A stretch of DNA of 25,386 bases. It comes from Thermoanaerobacterales bacterium UBA4877 (GTDB lineage Bacteria > Bacillota > Thermoanaerobacteria > Thermoanaerobacterales > UBA4877). The notes under the pieces are model-generated. The model ran no database searches and was not told where the DNA came from. It saw only the letters and a list, made by a program, of their open reading frames with translations. Positions 16,425 through 24,595 of this stretch are shown here, one piece after another; the stretch's first letter is position 1, and each line of letters opens with the position of its first letter. Location: the NCBI GenBank assembly GCA_002399345.1, contig DHDL01000010.1:113239-138624 (forward strand), written 5' to 3'. Both the position numbers and the translations under genes were made by a program.

Positions 16425-17405
16425 ATGAAGAGAGTATTTTCTGGAGTTCAACCCACCGGCGATATTCACCTGGGTAACTATGTCGGCGCAATGAAGCAAT
16501 TCGTTGGGCTGCAGGATGAGCATGAGTGTTTTTATTGCATAGTCGATCTGCATGCCCTTACGGTTCCACAGGATCCGGAGGCATTACGGAAGACGAGCTA
16601 TAGATTGGCCGCCATTTATTTGGCTATCGGACTCGATCCAAAAAAGTCTACGCTTTTTATACAGTCGCAGGTGAGTGCACACGCAGAGCTGGGCTGGTTG
16701 CTTTCATGTATTTCATATTTCGGTGAACTTTCACGCATGACCCAGTTTAAGGATAAGAGCAAGGGGAAAAAGAATGTTTCTTCCGGACTTTTCATGTATC
16801 CGGTGCTGATGGCCGCGGATATACTTCTTTATCAGACAGACTTTGTGCCGGTGGGAAATGATCAGGAGCAGCACCTAGAGCTTGCCCGTACCCTGGCTGC
16901 AAGATTTAACAACCGTTTCGGTGAGGCATTCGTTATGCCGCAGGGGATAATACCCAAGGAGGGCGCGAGAATAATGTCGCTGGTCGACCCTTCAAAAAAG
17001 ATGAGCAAGAGCGATGAGGACGGCAACGGAAGGATTAATCTTTTGGACAGCCCGGGTGCGGTTAAGAAAAAGATTATGAAGGCAACCACCGATTCGGAAT
17101 CGGTTATCAGATATGATGAAGACAATAAGCCAGGTGTGAGTAACCTTTTAAATATATACAGCGTCATGAGCGGTATGTCCGTACCTGATATAGTAAAGAA
17201 ATATGAGGGTTGCGGTTACGGCGTCTTTAAAAAAGACCTTGTTGATGTAATTAACGAAAACTTAAGTGTTATACAGGACAGATGCCAGGGCTTTTCCGAG
17301 GAACAACTTGAGAGCATTTTGAGAGACGGCAGTGAAAAAGCACAGGTTGTGGCTGAAAAAACCTTGAATGATGTTAAGCGGAAGATAGGCCTGGCCATTT
17401 TCTGA
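16425..17405 (+). CDS. trpS: Tryptophan--tRNA ligase
   Basis: 326 residues, normal for bacterial TrpRS. It begins VFSGVQPTGDIHLGNYVGAM, which holds the class I HIGH-type signature (HLGN), and has KKMSKS at about residues 191-196 and GNDQEQHLELAR for the adenosine and tryptophan pocket. It charges tRNA-Trp with tryptophan. The ATG is two bases after the rho stop with AGGAGGA inside rho's end, so the two are probably one transcript. In most Firmicutes trpS is not between rho and rpmE, so this placement is unusual. No T-box or tryptophan-responsive leader is visible, which fits expression from the rho promoter. Confidence 0.96.
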   Translation: MKRVFSGVQPTGDIHLGNYVGAMKQFVGLQDEHECFYCIVDLHALTVPQDPEALRKTSYRLAAIYLAIGLDPKKSTLFIQSQVSAHAELGWLLSCISYFGELSRMTQFKDKSKGKKNVSSGLFMYPVLMAADILLYQTDFVPVGNDQEQHLELARTLAARFNNRFGEAFVMPQGIIPKEGARIMSLVDPSKKMSKSDEDGNGRINLLDSPGAVKKKIMKATTDSESVIRYDEDNKPGVSNLLNIYSVMSGMSVPDIVKKYEGCGYGVFKKDLVDVINENLSVIQDRCQGFSEEQLESILRDGSEKAQVVAEKTLNDVKRKIGLAIF

Positions 17406-17408
17406 TGC

Positions 17409-17437
17409 TTGCAGCAGTAATACTTTTATGGTATAAT
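17409..17437 (+). promoter_or_regulatory. Promoter of rpmE
   Basis: TTGCAG (17409-17414), a 17-base gap, then TATAAT (17432-17437) preceded by TGG, which makes an extended -10. It lies 38 bases before the L31 start and allows expression independent of rho-trpS. Confidence 0.68.
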
Positions 17438-17475
17438 TACGTGGTTAAAGTAGAGATTTAAGCGAGGTGATAAAG

Positions 17476-17697
17476 ATGAAGGAAAAAATTCATCCGAAAT
17501 TCTACGAAGATGCGGTAGTAAAATGTGCATGCGGTAACACTTTTGTAACCGGTTCTACCAAGAAAGAGATCCACGTGGAAGTTTGTTCGAAGTGCCATCC
17601 TTTCTACACCGGCCAGCAGAAACTTATAGATAGCGGCGGAAGAATTGACAGATTTAATAAGAGATATGGCAGAAATAAAAAAGACAGCGATAAGTAA
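17476..17697 (+). CDS. rpmE: Ribosomal protein L31 (zinc-binding type)
   Basis: 73 residues starting [20 protein letters not shown], as L31 proteins do. A GTG at 17467 would add three residues, but ATG 17476 gives the family's normal start and suits GAGGTG at 17463-17468. The zinc cysteines KCACG and CSKCH are both present, so this is the C+ form needing zinc; a zinc-free paralogue may exist elsewhere. It bridges the large-subunit central protuberance and the small subunit. No Zur-like operator is seen ahead of it. Confidence 0.95.
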   Translation: MKEKIHPKFYEDAVVKCACGNTFVTGSTKKEIHVEVCSKCHPFYTGQQKLIDSGGRIDRFNKRYGRNKKDSDK

Positions 17698-17727
17698 TAA
17701 AAGATAAGTCATATTTATGAAGATCGG

Positions 17728-17755
17728 TCCGGCAGCGGCGTTACGACACGCCGGA
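17728..17755 (+). promoter_or_regulatory. GC-rich hairpin between rpmE and the DUF1385 gene
   Basis: TCCGGC (17728-17733) pairs with GCCGGA (17750-17755), or GGCGT (17737-17741) pairs with ACGCC (17748-17752); the two overlap and compete. No T-run follows, so this is not a simple terminator. It may set mRNA stability or slow translation of the downstream gene, whose ribosome site starts ten bases later. The role is inferred. Confidence 0.35.
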
Positions 17756-17776
17756 AATGCACCGGGGGTGATATTT

Positions 17777-18700
17777 ATGAGAAAGACTTCCATAGGCGGC
17801 CAGGCCGTTATCGAGGGAGTAATGATGCGCGGCAGGAACAATATAGCTATTGCCGTCCGCAGCAAGGACGGGATAAATATAGACAGGAAAAGATTAGACT
17901 CTTTTTCTGACAGGCATCCTGTTTTCAAGCTGCCGCTGCTGCGGGGAATGGCATCCCTTGTCGAATCATTGGTTATGGGGGTAAATGCCATAACCTATTC
18001 CGCGGAAATGGCCGGTGAGGATATTGAAGAGGAGCCGACCGCCTTTGACAGATTTCTGCAAAAAATCTTCGGCGAAAAGCTCGATGATGTTATAATGGGC
18101 TTTTCGCTTATTATTTCTCTGGGCCTGGCAGTATTACTTTTTTTTGTTATGCCAACATGGCTGGCAAACCTTGCCGGGAGAATAACTGATTCAGGATTTT
18201 TACTTAATATTATTGAAGGAATCATAAGGGTTTCTATGTTTCTTCTTTATCTTGTTGCCATAACGAGGATGGAGGATATACGCAGGGTATTTGAATACCA
18301 CGGTGCCGAGCATAAGACCATACACTGCTATGAGCATGGGGATGAGCTAACACCGGAGAATGCGCAGAAATATACCACGTTGCATCCCCGCTGCGGTACT
18401 AACTTTCTTTTCCTGGTCATGATTGTCAGCATACTTCTTTTTTCAATATTCAATTGGCCTAACTTTTGGACAAGGGTGGTCTTAAGGATTGTGCTTTTGC
18501 CTATTGTTGCAGGTATTTCCTATGAGCTCATAAGATGGGCGGGGAAAAGTGACAGCAAGCTGGCGCGGGCTGTGGCATATCCGGGCATGATGCTTCAAAA
18601 ATTGACCACACGGCAGCCGGATGATTCGCAGCTGGCTGTTGCTATTGCTTCACTCAAGGCAATACTGGAGGTTGAGGGTGACGATGACATTATATCGTGA
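17777..18700 (+). CDS. DUF1385 membrane protein
   Basis: 307 residues from ATG 17777, which has GGGGGTGA seven bases ahead. The frame is open back to 17717, but that part lies over the hairpin and lacks a ribosome site. The start MRKTSIGGQAVIEGVMMRG is the hallmark of the DUF1385 family. There are hydrophobic spans at about residues 90-120, 130-160 and 205-250 and a conserved EYHGAEHKTIHCYEHG with histidines and a cysteine, then HPRCGTNF. These suggest a metal site at the membrane, but no activity is established. The gene is often found next to rpmE and prmC in Firmicutes, as here. It overlaps prmC by 17 bp. Confidence 0.9.
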   Translation: MRKTSIGGQAVIEGVMMRGRNNIAIAVRSKDGINIDRKRLDSFSDRHPVFKLPLLRGMASLVESLVMGVNAITYSAEMAGEDIEEEPTAFDRFLQKIFGEKLDDVIMGFSLIISLGLAVLLFFVMPTWLANLAGRITDSGFLLNIIEGIIRVSMFLLYLVAITRMEDIRRVFEYHGAEHKTIHCYEHGDELTPENAQKYTTLHPRCGTNFLFLVMIVSILLFSIFNWPNFWTRVVLRIVLLPIVAGISYELIRWAGKSDSKLARAVAYPGMMLQKLTTRQPDDSQLAVAIASLKAILEVEGDDDIIS

Positions 18701-19523
18701 GGCTTTAAAAGAAGGAACGGCTAGGCTGGCGCGGGCCGGCATAGACACGGCCAGGCTGGATTGTGAGGTGCTGATATCCTATGCGTGCGGTATCAGCAGG
18801 GCTAAACTTCTCTCCCGTTTGAATGAGAAGCTGCCGAATAAAAGATATAGCTTGTATTTACAATACTTAGGCAGCAGGGAGAAAAGATATCCCTTAAGCT
18901 ATATTACGGGCCATAAGGAGTTTATGGGTCTGGATTTTGCCGTACGGGAGGGTATACTCATACCCCGGCCGGAAACCGAGCTGCTCACGGAATCCGTTAT
19001 GAATATGCTGTCTGAAAATGCTAATGTCATTGATTTGTGTACAGGTTCGGGAGCAATTGCTGTTTCTCTGGCCTATTATTTATATGATGCATACATATAT
19101 GCTACCGATATATCGGCGGCTGCCTGTGATGTGGCAAGGTTAAATGCGCACAGGCTGAGCGTAGATGACAGGGTGAATGTGCTACGCGGCGATCTTTATA
19201 AACCTCTGCCTGAAAACTTAAAAGCCGATGCTATAGTTGGTAATCCCCCGTATATAAAGAGCAGTGATATGAGAGGTTTGATGCCCGAGGTGCAATATGA
19301 ACCTGACGGTGCACTGAACGGAGGCAAAAACGGCACAGACTTTTATAAGCGCATTATAGAAGGTGCGCCGCAATATTTAAAAGATGGTGGATTTATTGCT
19401 TTAGAGATAGGGTATGACGAGGCTGGTGATGTAGAAATGCTTATGGGCGGGGAATTTGCAGACATAAGGGTCATAAAGGATATGGCTGGCCTGGACAGGG
19501 TGATAACAGGCAGGTTAAGTTAA
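18684..19523 (+). CDS. prmC: Release factor glutamine methyltransferase
   Basis: 279 residues from ATG 18684; a GTG at 18678 is an alternative, and a longer frame from 18621 lacks the family's start. N-terminal helices (about 1-75) hold the release-factor-binding part with ITGHKEFMG and ILIPRPETE. The Rossmann methyltransferase has VIDLCTGSGAIAVSLA (motif I) and VGNPPYIK near residue 186, the NPPY motif that holds the glutamine amide. It methylates the GGQ glutamine of peptide release factors with S-adenosylmethionine. In most Firmicutes prfA is next to prmC. Here a minus-strand tetR overlaps its 3' end by 9 bp instead. Confidence 0.94.
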   Translation: MTLYREALKEGTARLARAGIDTARLDCEVLISYACGISRAKLLSRLNEKLPNKRYSLYLQYLGSREKRYPLSYITGHKEFMGLDFAVREGILIPRPETELLTESVMNMLSENANVIDLCTGSGAIAVSLAYYLYDAYIYATDISAAACDVARLNAHRLSVDDRVNVLRGDLYKPLPENLKADAIVGNPPYIKSSDMRGLMPEVQYEPDGALNGGKNGTDFYKRIIEGAPQYLKDGGFIALEIGYDEAGDVEMLMGGEFADIRVIKDMAGLDRVITGRLS

Positions 19524-20177
19524 TTGTTTTAGGGAAAATGAATTTGCAGTATGTCGTATATATTTAATTGTTTTGTTCATGGCTTTATCAGGATCGATTT
19601 TCTTATTTACAACCTTAAAAAGCATGCCCTCATAAATCAATATGGATATTTCATTTAGGGATTCTGCATCCTCTGCTTTTATGAATCCTTCTTTTACGCA
19701 TTCGTTTACTAAAACCATATTACGCTCGTAGATATTATATTTCAAAAGCATCGATGAGATATCTTCATTTTGATTTCCTAGTTCTTCAGGATAAAGCTTG
19801 TAGTATTCTTTGATATATTCATTAAAATTCCTGCCTATATCTGCAAAGAATATTGAATAGTATATCTCGGGATTTTTAAATGAATAATAACAGAAACACT
19901 CCCAATCCTTCAAAAATCTATCCATGGAGTTTTTTGCATTACTCAGGTATTCAGGGATAGATGATGTATAATCTTTTAGGTATTTCATTAAAGCAAGCAG
20001 GATCAGATGATCCAGATTTTCAAAGTAATTATATATGGTCGCGCTGTTAAAGCCTGCCTTGGATGCGACTTTTCTGATTTTAACTTTACTTAGTCCTTCT
20101 TCTTTTATTATTTTATTGGTGTTTTCTATGAAGGCTCTCTTTATTTTATTTTCCTTGATGGTATTCTTCTTGTGCAT
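19515..20177 (-). CDS. TetR-family repressor, divergent from the grd genes
   Basis: 220 residues. Residues about 10-58 form the TetR helix-turn-helix (KIRKVASKAGFNSATIYNYF, then ENLDHLILLALMKYL). The rest is the helical ligand-binding domain. It is transcribed away from grdI from its own promoter, and the shared 200-bp region carries a 20-bp palindrome inside the grdI promoter. I infer local control of the betaine-reductase genes by this protein; the ligand is unknown and could be betaine, a relative, or a product. Its A+T content is higher than that of the prmC side, which fits a cassette boundary near 19520. The stop overlaps prmC tail to tail. Confidence 0.9.
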   Translation of the reverse strand: MHKKNTIKENKIKRAFIENTNKIIKEEGLSKVKIRKVASKAGFNSATIYNYFENLDHLILLALMKYLKDYTSSIPEYLSNAKNSMDRFLKDWECFCYYSFKNPEIYYSIFFADIGRNFNEYIKEYYKLYPEELGNQNEDISSMLLKYNIYERNMVLVNECVKEGFIKAEDAESLNEISILIYEGMLFKVVNKKIDPDKAMNKTIKYIRHTANSFSLKQLT

Positions 20178-20211
20178 GCTGTCTGTCCTTTCTGATTAAA
20201 TTATTGTATTA

Positions 20212-20240
20212 ATTATATATTATTTTGTATTTTGGAACAA
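20212..20240 (-). promoter_or_regulatory. Promoter of the divergent tetR
   Basis: On the minus strand TTGTTC (20240-20235), a 17-base gap and a perfect TATAAT (20217-20212) lie 35 bases ahead of the tetR start. The palindrome at 20264-20283 is about 24 bases upstream of this -35 box, so the regulator could affect its own gene weakly or not at all. Confidence 0.6.
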
Positions 20241-20259
20241 ATATTTTATTTTATTGCGT

Positions 20260-20288
20260 TTGAAACATAATCATGATTATGTTAAAAT
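20260..20288 (+). promoter_or_regulatory. Promoter of grdI-grdH
   Basis: TTGAAA (20260-20265) and TAAAAT (20283-20288) are exactly 17 bases apart. The leader to the grdI ATG is about 85 bases, AT-rich, and holds a smaller inverted repeat TTCAA-CATGT-TTGAA at 20311-20325. Confidence 0.65.
20264..20283. promoter_or_regulatory. 20-bp perfect palindrome inside the grdI promoter
   Basis: AACATAATCATGATTATGTT reads the same on both strands and fills the gap between the -35 and -10 boxes. A dimer bound here would exclude RNA polymerase. The adjacent TetR gene is the obvious candidate binder; the XRE-cupin and LysR proteins in the window are less likely. Confidence 0.72.
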
Positions 20289-20380
20289 AACTTTATTGCA
20301 ATTGTTTATTTTCAACATGTTTGAATGAGGATAACGTTTGCAATGGTAAAACAATAATTATTGAGGAGGGAGCGTGGAGA

Positions 20381-21706
20381 ATGAAGTTGGAGTTAGGTAA
20401 TTTTTTTGTCAAAGACATTGTCTTTGGAGAGGATTCCTCATATAAAGACGGGCTTTTGACAATCAACAAGGAGGAGGCGCTCAATGTTGTTAGAGAGGAT
20501 GCGCATATCACGGATGCCAAACTGTACATAGTAAAACCCGGCGACAAAGTCAGGATTGTACCTGTAAAAGAGGCTGTTGAGCCAAGGACAAGGGCGAATG
20601 GCGGCCCAGTATTTCCAGGGGTTACCGGGGATTTGATGCAGGCCGGTAATGGAAGAACATTGGCTTTAAAAAACTGTAGTGTACTGATTGTGGGCAAGCA
20701 TTGGGGTGGTTTTCAAGATGGACTTATTGATATGAGCGGAAAGGGCGCTAAATACACCTATTATTCCAAGCTCAACAATATTGTTTTGGTTGCCGATACC
20801 GATGAGGATTTTGAAAAAAATGAGCAGCAAAAGAAAAACAAGGTTTTAAGATGGGCAGGAATGAGACTGGCGGAGTATATCGGTTCATGCGTTAAAAACC
20901 TTGAGCCGGAGGAAACAGAGACATTCGAGCTAGGGCCGGTGACAAAGCGGTCAGAAGAGGTAAATGATCTGCCATCTGTAGCGTTGGTTTTACAGCTTCA
21001 GTCTCAAATGGAGATATTGGGCTACAATGATTTGGTGTACGGATGGGATTCAAATAACATGCTGCCTACATTCATGCATCCCAATGAGGTGCTGGACGGC
21101 GCAATAATCTCGGGGAGTTTTATGCCCTGCTCGTCTAAATGGTCCACCTATGATTTTCAGAATTTCCCTGTTATAAGAAGGTTATATAAGGAACATGGGA
21201 AGACAATTAACTTCCTGGGGATTATTATGTCTAATTTAAATGTTGCTATGGATCAGAAGGAAAGATCAGCTCTGCTTGTGGCTCAAATCGCAAAATCACT
21301 CGGCGCGGACAGCACTATAGTTGCAGAGGAGGGTTACGGCAATCCCGATGCAGATTTTATAGCCTGCCTTGCGGCTTTGGAGGACGAAGGAATTAAAACT
21401 GTCGGGCTGACGCCGGAGTGTACAGGAAGGGACGGAAGATCACAACCGCTGGTTACATTGGATCCTAAGGCGGATGCGATTGTATCTGCCGGCGACGTTT
21501 CCCAGCTGATAGAGCTTCCACCCATGGATACGGTATTGGGAGAGCTTAAATCTCTGGCAAGAGATGGCCTGGCCGGAGGATGGGCTGGTGATGAAATACT
21601 TGGCCCTTCAGTAAGAAAGGATGGCTCCATCATTATGGAGAACAACTCCATGTTTTGCGGAGATCAGGTGGTGGGATGGTCAACTAAAACAGTGAAGGAA
21701 TTTTAG
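20381..21706 (+). CDS. grdI: Betaine (or sarcosine/glycine) reductase component B, alpha/beta proprotein
   Basis: 441 residues from ATG 20381 (start MKLELGNFFVKDIVFG), 11 bases after GAGGAGGG; the frame is open from 20321 but that extension is not family-like. It matches the GrdE/GrdG/GrdI proproteins, which self-cleave before an internal cysteine to give two subunits, the second with a pyruvoyl group. Cys250 in SFMPCSSKWSTYDFQN is the likely site, close to the position known for GrdE (about 242, from memory). The pyruvoyl group forms a Schiff base with the substrate so that the selenoprotein partner can attack it. I assign betaine because a BCCT transporter follows; sarcosine (GrdG) or glycine (GrdE) forms are not excluded. 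Confidence 0.87.
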   Translation: MKLELGNFFVKDIVFGEDSSYKDGLLTINKEEALNVVREDAHITDAKLYIVKPGDKVRIVPVKEAVEPRTRANGGPVFPGVTGDLMQAGNGRTLALKNCSVLIVGKHWGGFQDGLIDMSGKGAKYTYYSKLNNIVLVADTDEDFEKNEQQKKNKVLRWAGMRLAEYIGSCVKNLEPEETETFELGPVTKRSEEVNDLPSVALVLQLQSQMEILGYNDLVYGWDSNNMLPTFMHPNEVLDGAIISGSFMPCSSKWSTYDFQNFPVIRRLYKEHGKTINFLGIIMSNLNVAMDQKERSALLVAQIAKSLGADSTIVAEEGYGNPDADFIACLAALEDEGIKTVGLTPECTGRDGRSQPLVTLDPKADAIVSAGDVSQLIELPPMDTVLGELKSLARDGLAGGWAGDEILGPSVRKDGSIIMENNSMFCGDQVVGWSTKTVKEF

Positions 21707-21726
21707 ATTTAGAAGGAGGTTGTGAT

Positions 21727-23037
21727 ATGAAGAAAGCTATTCTGTATTTGAACCAATTTTTTGGTCAAATAGGAGGAGAAGACAAGGCCGATTTTGCTCC
21801 TGTTATAAAGGAAGGTACAGTAGGGCCGGCTATGGCATTGCAGGCACAGCTGGGTGACGATGTGAAAGTGACTCATACAGTAATATGCGGTGATAACTAT
21901 ATGGGTTCACACACCACTGAAGCGACAGACACTATCATGAAATTTTTAGCGGATAAAGAATTTGATATATTTTTTGCCGGTCCCGCCTTCAGAGCTGGAA
22001 GATATGGAGTTGCCTGCGGACAGGTATGTAATGCGGTCAGTAAAAAATATAAAGTTCCGGTCATAACTTCTATGAATGAGGAAAATCCCGGTGTAGAGAT
22101 GTTCCGCCAGGATATGTATATCTTCAAAGGCGGAGACAGTGCCGCAAAAATGAGAAGAGACGTAAAGAAAATGGCGCAGTTCGGTATGAAACTGTTAACC
22201 GGCAAGGAGTTATTATCTGCAGAAGAAGAGGGATACTACGGGAGGGGAATAAGACGTCAGGTATGGACAAATCCGCCGGTTACTGCTGCCGACAGGGCTG
22301 TTGATATGCTCCTTAGGAAGTTAAGCGGGCAGCCGTTTGAAACAGAACTTCCCATACCTCCTAAGGATGTAGTTGATGTAGCGCCCTCCATCAAGGACCT
22401 CTCAAAGGCTAATATTGCAATTGTTACATCCGGCGGCATTGTTCCTGCTGATAATCCCGACAAAATACAGTCGGCTTCCGCTACGAGATGGGGCAAGTAT
22501 GATATCTCCGGATTAGATAGGTTGGAAAGCGGGGCTTATAAGACGATCCATGCGGGATTCGATCCTACCGAGGCCAACAAAAATCCTAATGTAATTGTTC
22601 CAGTGGATGCAATGCGGGCTTATGAAAGAGAGGGTAAGATCGGCAAGTTCAATGACCATTTTTATTCTACCGTAGGGACAGGAACGACTCAAGGAGAGGC
22701 GGCGAGAATGGCTAAGGAGATGGTGCCTTACCTTAAGGAAGAAGGCGTAGACGGTGTTATACAGGTGTCTACGTGAGGAACCTGCACACGTTGCGGAGCA
22801 ACGATAGTTAAAGAAATTGAACGTACAGGTATGCCTATTGTACAAATGTGCAATCTTGTTCCTGTCGCATTAACCGTAGGTAGTAATAAAATAGTTCAGA
22901 CTGTTTCTATCCCTCATCCCCTGGGGGATCCCACAAAGAGCAGTGAGGAGCAGTATAAACTGAGGTATCATTTGGTTGGCGTAGCACTTAATGCACTGAC
23001 CACTGATATTAATGAGCAGACGGTATTTAAATCTTAA
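21727..23037 (+). CDS. grdH: Selenoprotein of betaine reductase component B (gamma subunit), UGA read as selenocysteine
   Basis: 436 residues if TGA 22774-22776 is read as selenocysteine (Sec350). The frame before it ends GVIQVST; after it runs GTCTRCGATIVKEIERTG and on to TAA at 23035. The joined motif STUGTCTRCGAT is the redox site of GrdB/GrdF/GrdH, and residue 350 is the Sec position I recall for that family. The start MKKAILYLNQFFGQIGGEDKAD is also typical, with AAGGAGG ahead of ATG 21727. The selenolate cleaves the C-N bond of substrate held by GrdI and passes the carboxymethyl group to GrdA selenium. Betaine is inferred from the following BCCT gene. An automatic caller would cut this gene at 22776 and report a false second ORF at 22831. 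Confidence 0.93.
22777..22806 (+). promoter_or_regulatory. Bacterial SECIS hairpin of grdH
   Basis: CGTTGC (22789-22794) and GCAACG (22798-22803) pair perfectly around the loop GGA, with G first as bacterial SECIS loops like. The stem begins 12 bases after the UGA, a usual distance. SelB would bind it to place selenocysteine. Only the hairpin is seen; the selA/B/C genes are not in the window. Confidence 0.8.
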
Positions 23038-23069
23038 TAAAACAGGGTACAATAAGTAATTATGTCGAA

Positions 23070-23095
23070 CCGGATGAAGTTTTCTGCTCATCCGG
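23070..23095 (+). promoter_or_regulatory. Intergenic hairpin between grdH and the transporter gene
   Basis: CCGGATGA (23070-23077) pairs fully with TCATCCGG (23088-23095) around a ten-base loop. No T-run follows, so it is unlikely to end transcription alone; it may protect the 3' end of grdIH mRNA and lower transporter expression. Confidence 0.4.
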
Positions 23096-23118
23096 CCCGG
23101 CCATAAGAGGAGGCATAT

Positions 23119-24591
23119 GTGTATATGGTATATCGTATCTCACTTATTTTTACTATTGCCGTAGCATTATGGGGAATCTTAGGTAGTGAAAGTTTTGCGG
23201 CATTTGCAGATTCTTTACTGGGTTTTTTAACCAGGGATTTCGGCTGGCTGTATTTGTTTGTTATGCTGGCATTTGTAATATTTGCTATTTTTCTGGCTTT
23301 TAGTAAGTATGGAAAAATAAAGCTGGGCGCTGATGACTCAAAACCCGAACACAGTACCATATCATGGTTTGCTATGCTGTTTGGAGCGGGTATGGGTATC
23401 GGACTTGTATTTTGGGGGGCGGCCGAGCCTATATCGCACTTTGTAGCCCCACCAGAAGGTATAGCAGCCGGGAGCCTTCAGGCTGCTGATTTTGCAATGA
23501 AGTCATCCTTTATGCACTGGGGTTTTCATCCATGGGCAACATATAGCATTATAGGCCTGGCTCTTGCATATTTTCAGTTCAGAAAACATGCTCCCGGACT
23601 TATAAGCAGTATATTTACACCGTTAATCGGAGAAAAGGGAGTTAAAGGCCCTGTAGGAAAAATAATAGATATACTGGCTGTATTTGCAACAGTAGCAGGT
23701 ATTGCTACATCCTTAGGCCTTGGCACCCTTCAGATAAATAGCGGTTTAAACTACCTTTTCGGCTTGCCGGAGACGAAATTTGTGCAGGTAATAATAATAA
23801 GCGTAATTACAGTTTTATTTATCTGGACTGCAGTTACAGGTATTGACAAGGGGATAAAGGCTCTTGGCGACATAAATCTTTATCTGGCGATAGCTTTGTT
23901 GGTTCTTGTGATAATATTAGGCCCCACCTTACCTATTTTGAACAATCTTATCAACGGTTTGGGGTTATATATAAATGATTTTATTAAAGACAGCTTGAAA
24001 ATCAGCGCATTTGGCGATAACGGCTGGATCAACAAATGGAGAATTTTTTACTGGGCATGGTGGATAGCCTGGGCTCCCTTTGTGGGAAGCTTTATTGCGA
24101 GGATATCAAAAGGAAGAACCATCAGAGAGTTTGTTGGCGGAGTCATTGCTGCTCCCGCGCTGGCCTCAATCATATGGTTTTCTGCATTCGGAAGCATGGG
24201 TATAAACCTGAAGGATACAATCGGACTTAAGGGCCTGTCTGCATTGGCTAAAGCCCCCGAGACGGCTTTGTTCCAAGTATTTGGACATTACCCTCTGGCA
24301 TGGCTTTTATCAATAGTTGCAGTTGCACTGTTATGCACTTTTTTTGTAACGTCGGCCAATTCAGCTACATTTGTATTGGGCATGTTTACATCGGAAGGTG
24401 ATCTCAATCCGGGCAACAGAAAGAAGTTTATATGTGGGTTGGTACAGTCACTCCTTGCGGTAGCGCTGCTCTTTTCAGGAGGTTTGACAGCACTTCAAAC
24501 AGCATCTGTTGCGGCGGCTTTCCCGTTTATTTTTGTAATGATATTCGCAATGGTGTCAATGGTGAAGGCGCTAAAGAGTGAAAAGATATAG
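23119..24591 (+). CDS. BCCT-family glycine betaine transporter
   Basis: 490 residues (GTG 23119 after GAGGAGG at 23107-23113; ATG 23125 is an equal alternative). About twelve membrane helices are visible. The family signatures are present: GAGMGIGLVFWGAAEPISHF after TM2, SFMHWGFHPWATY, and WAWWIAWAPFVGSFIARIS at about residues 315-333 with the tryptophans that cage the trimethylammonium group in BetP. This family takes up glycine betaine, choline or carnitine with sodium or protons. The N-terminal tail is very short and there is no long C-terminal osmosensing tail, so it looks like a catabolic rather than osmotic transporter. It lies 81 bp after grdH and ends at a strong terminator, which supports betaine as the reductase substrate. 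Confidence 0.92.
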   Translation: MYMVYRISLIFTIAVALWGILGSESFAAFADSLLGFLTRDFGWLYLFVMLAFVIFAIFLAFSKYGKIKLGADDSKPEHSTISWFAMLFGAGMGIGLVFWGAAEPISHFVAPPEGIAAGSLQAADFAMKSSFMHWGFHPWATYSIIGLALAYFQFRKHAPGLISSIFTPLIGEKGVKGPVGKIIDILAVFATVAGIATSLGLGTLQINSGLNYLFGLPETKFVQVIIISVITVLFIWTAVTGIDKGIKALGDINLYLAIALLVLVIILGPTLPILNNLINGLGLYINDFIKDSLKISAFGDNGWINKWRIFYWAWWIAWAPFVGSFIARISKGRTIREFVGGVIAAPALASIIWFSAFGSMGINLKDTIGLKGLSALAKAPETALFQVFGHYPLAWLLSIVAVALLCTFFVTSANSATFVLGMFTSEGDLNPGNRKKFICGLVQSLLAVALLFSGGLTALQTASVAAAFPFIFVMIFAMVSMVKALKSEKI

Positions 24592-24595
24592 CATA

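Noticed and set aside
22831..23037. Separate 68-residue gene after grdH
   Set aside because: Same frame as grdH and continuous with it through the UGA selenocysteine codon; it is the C-terminus of GrdH.
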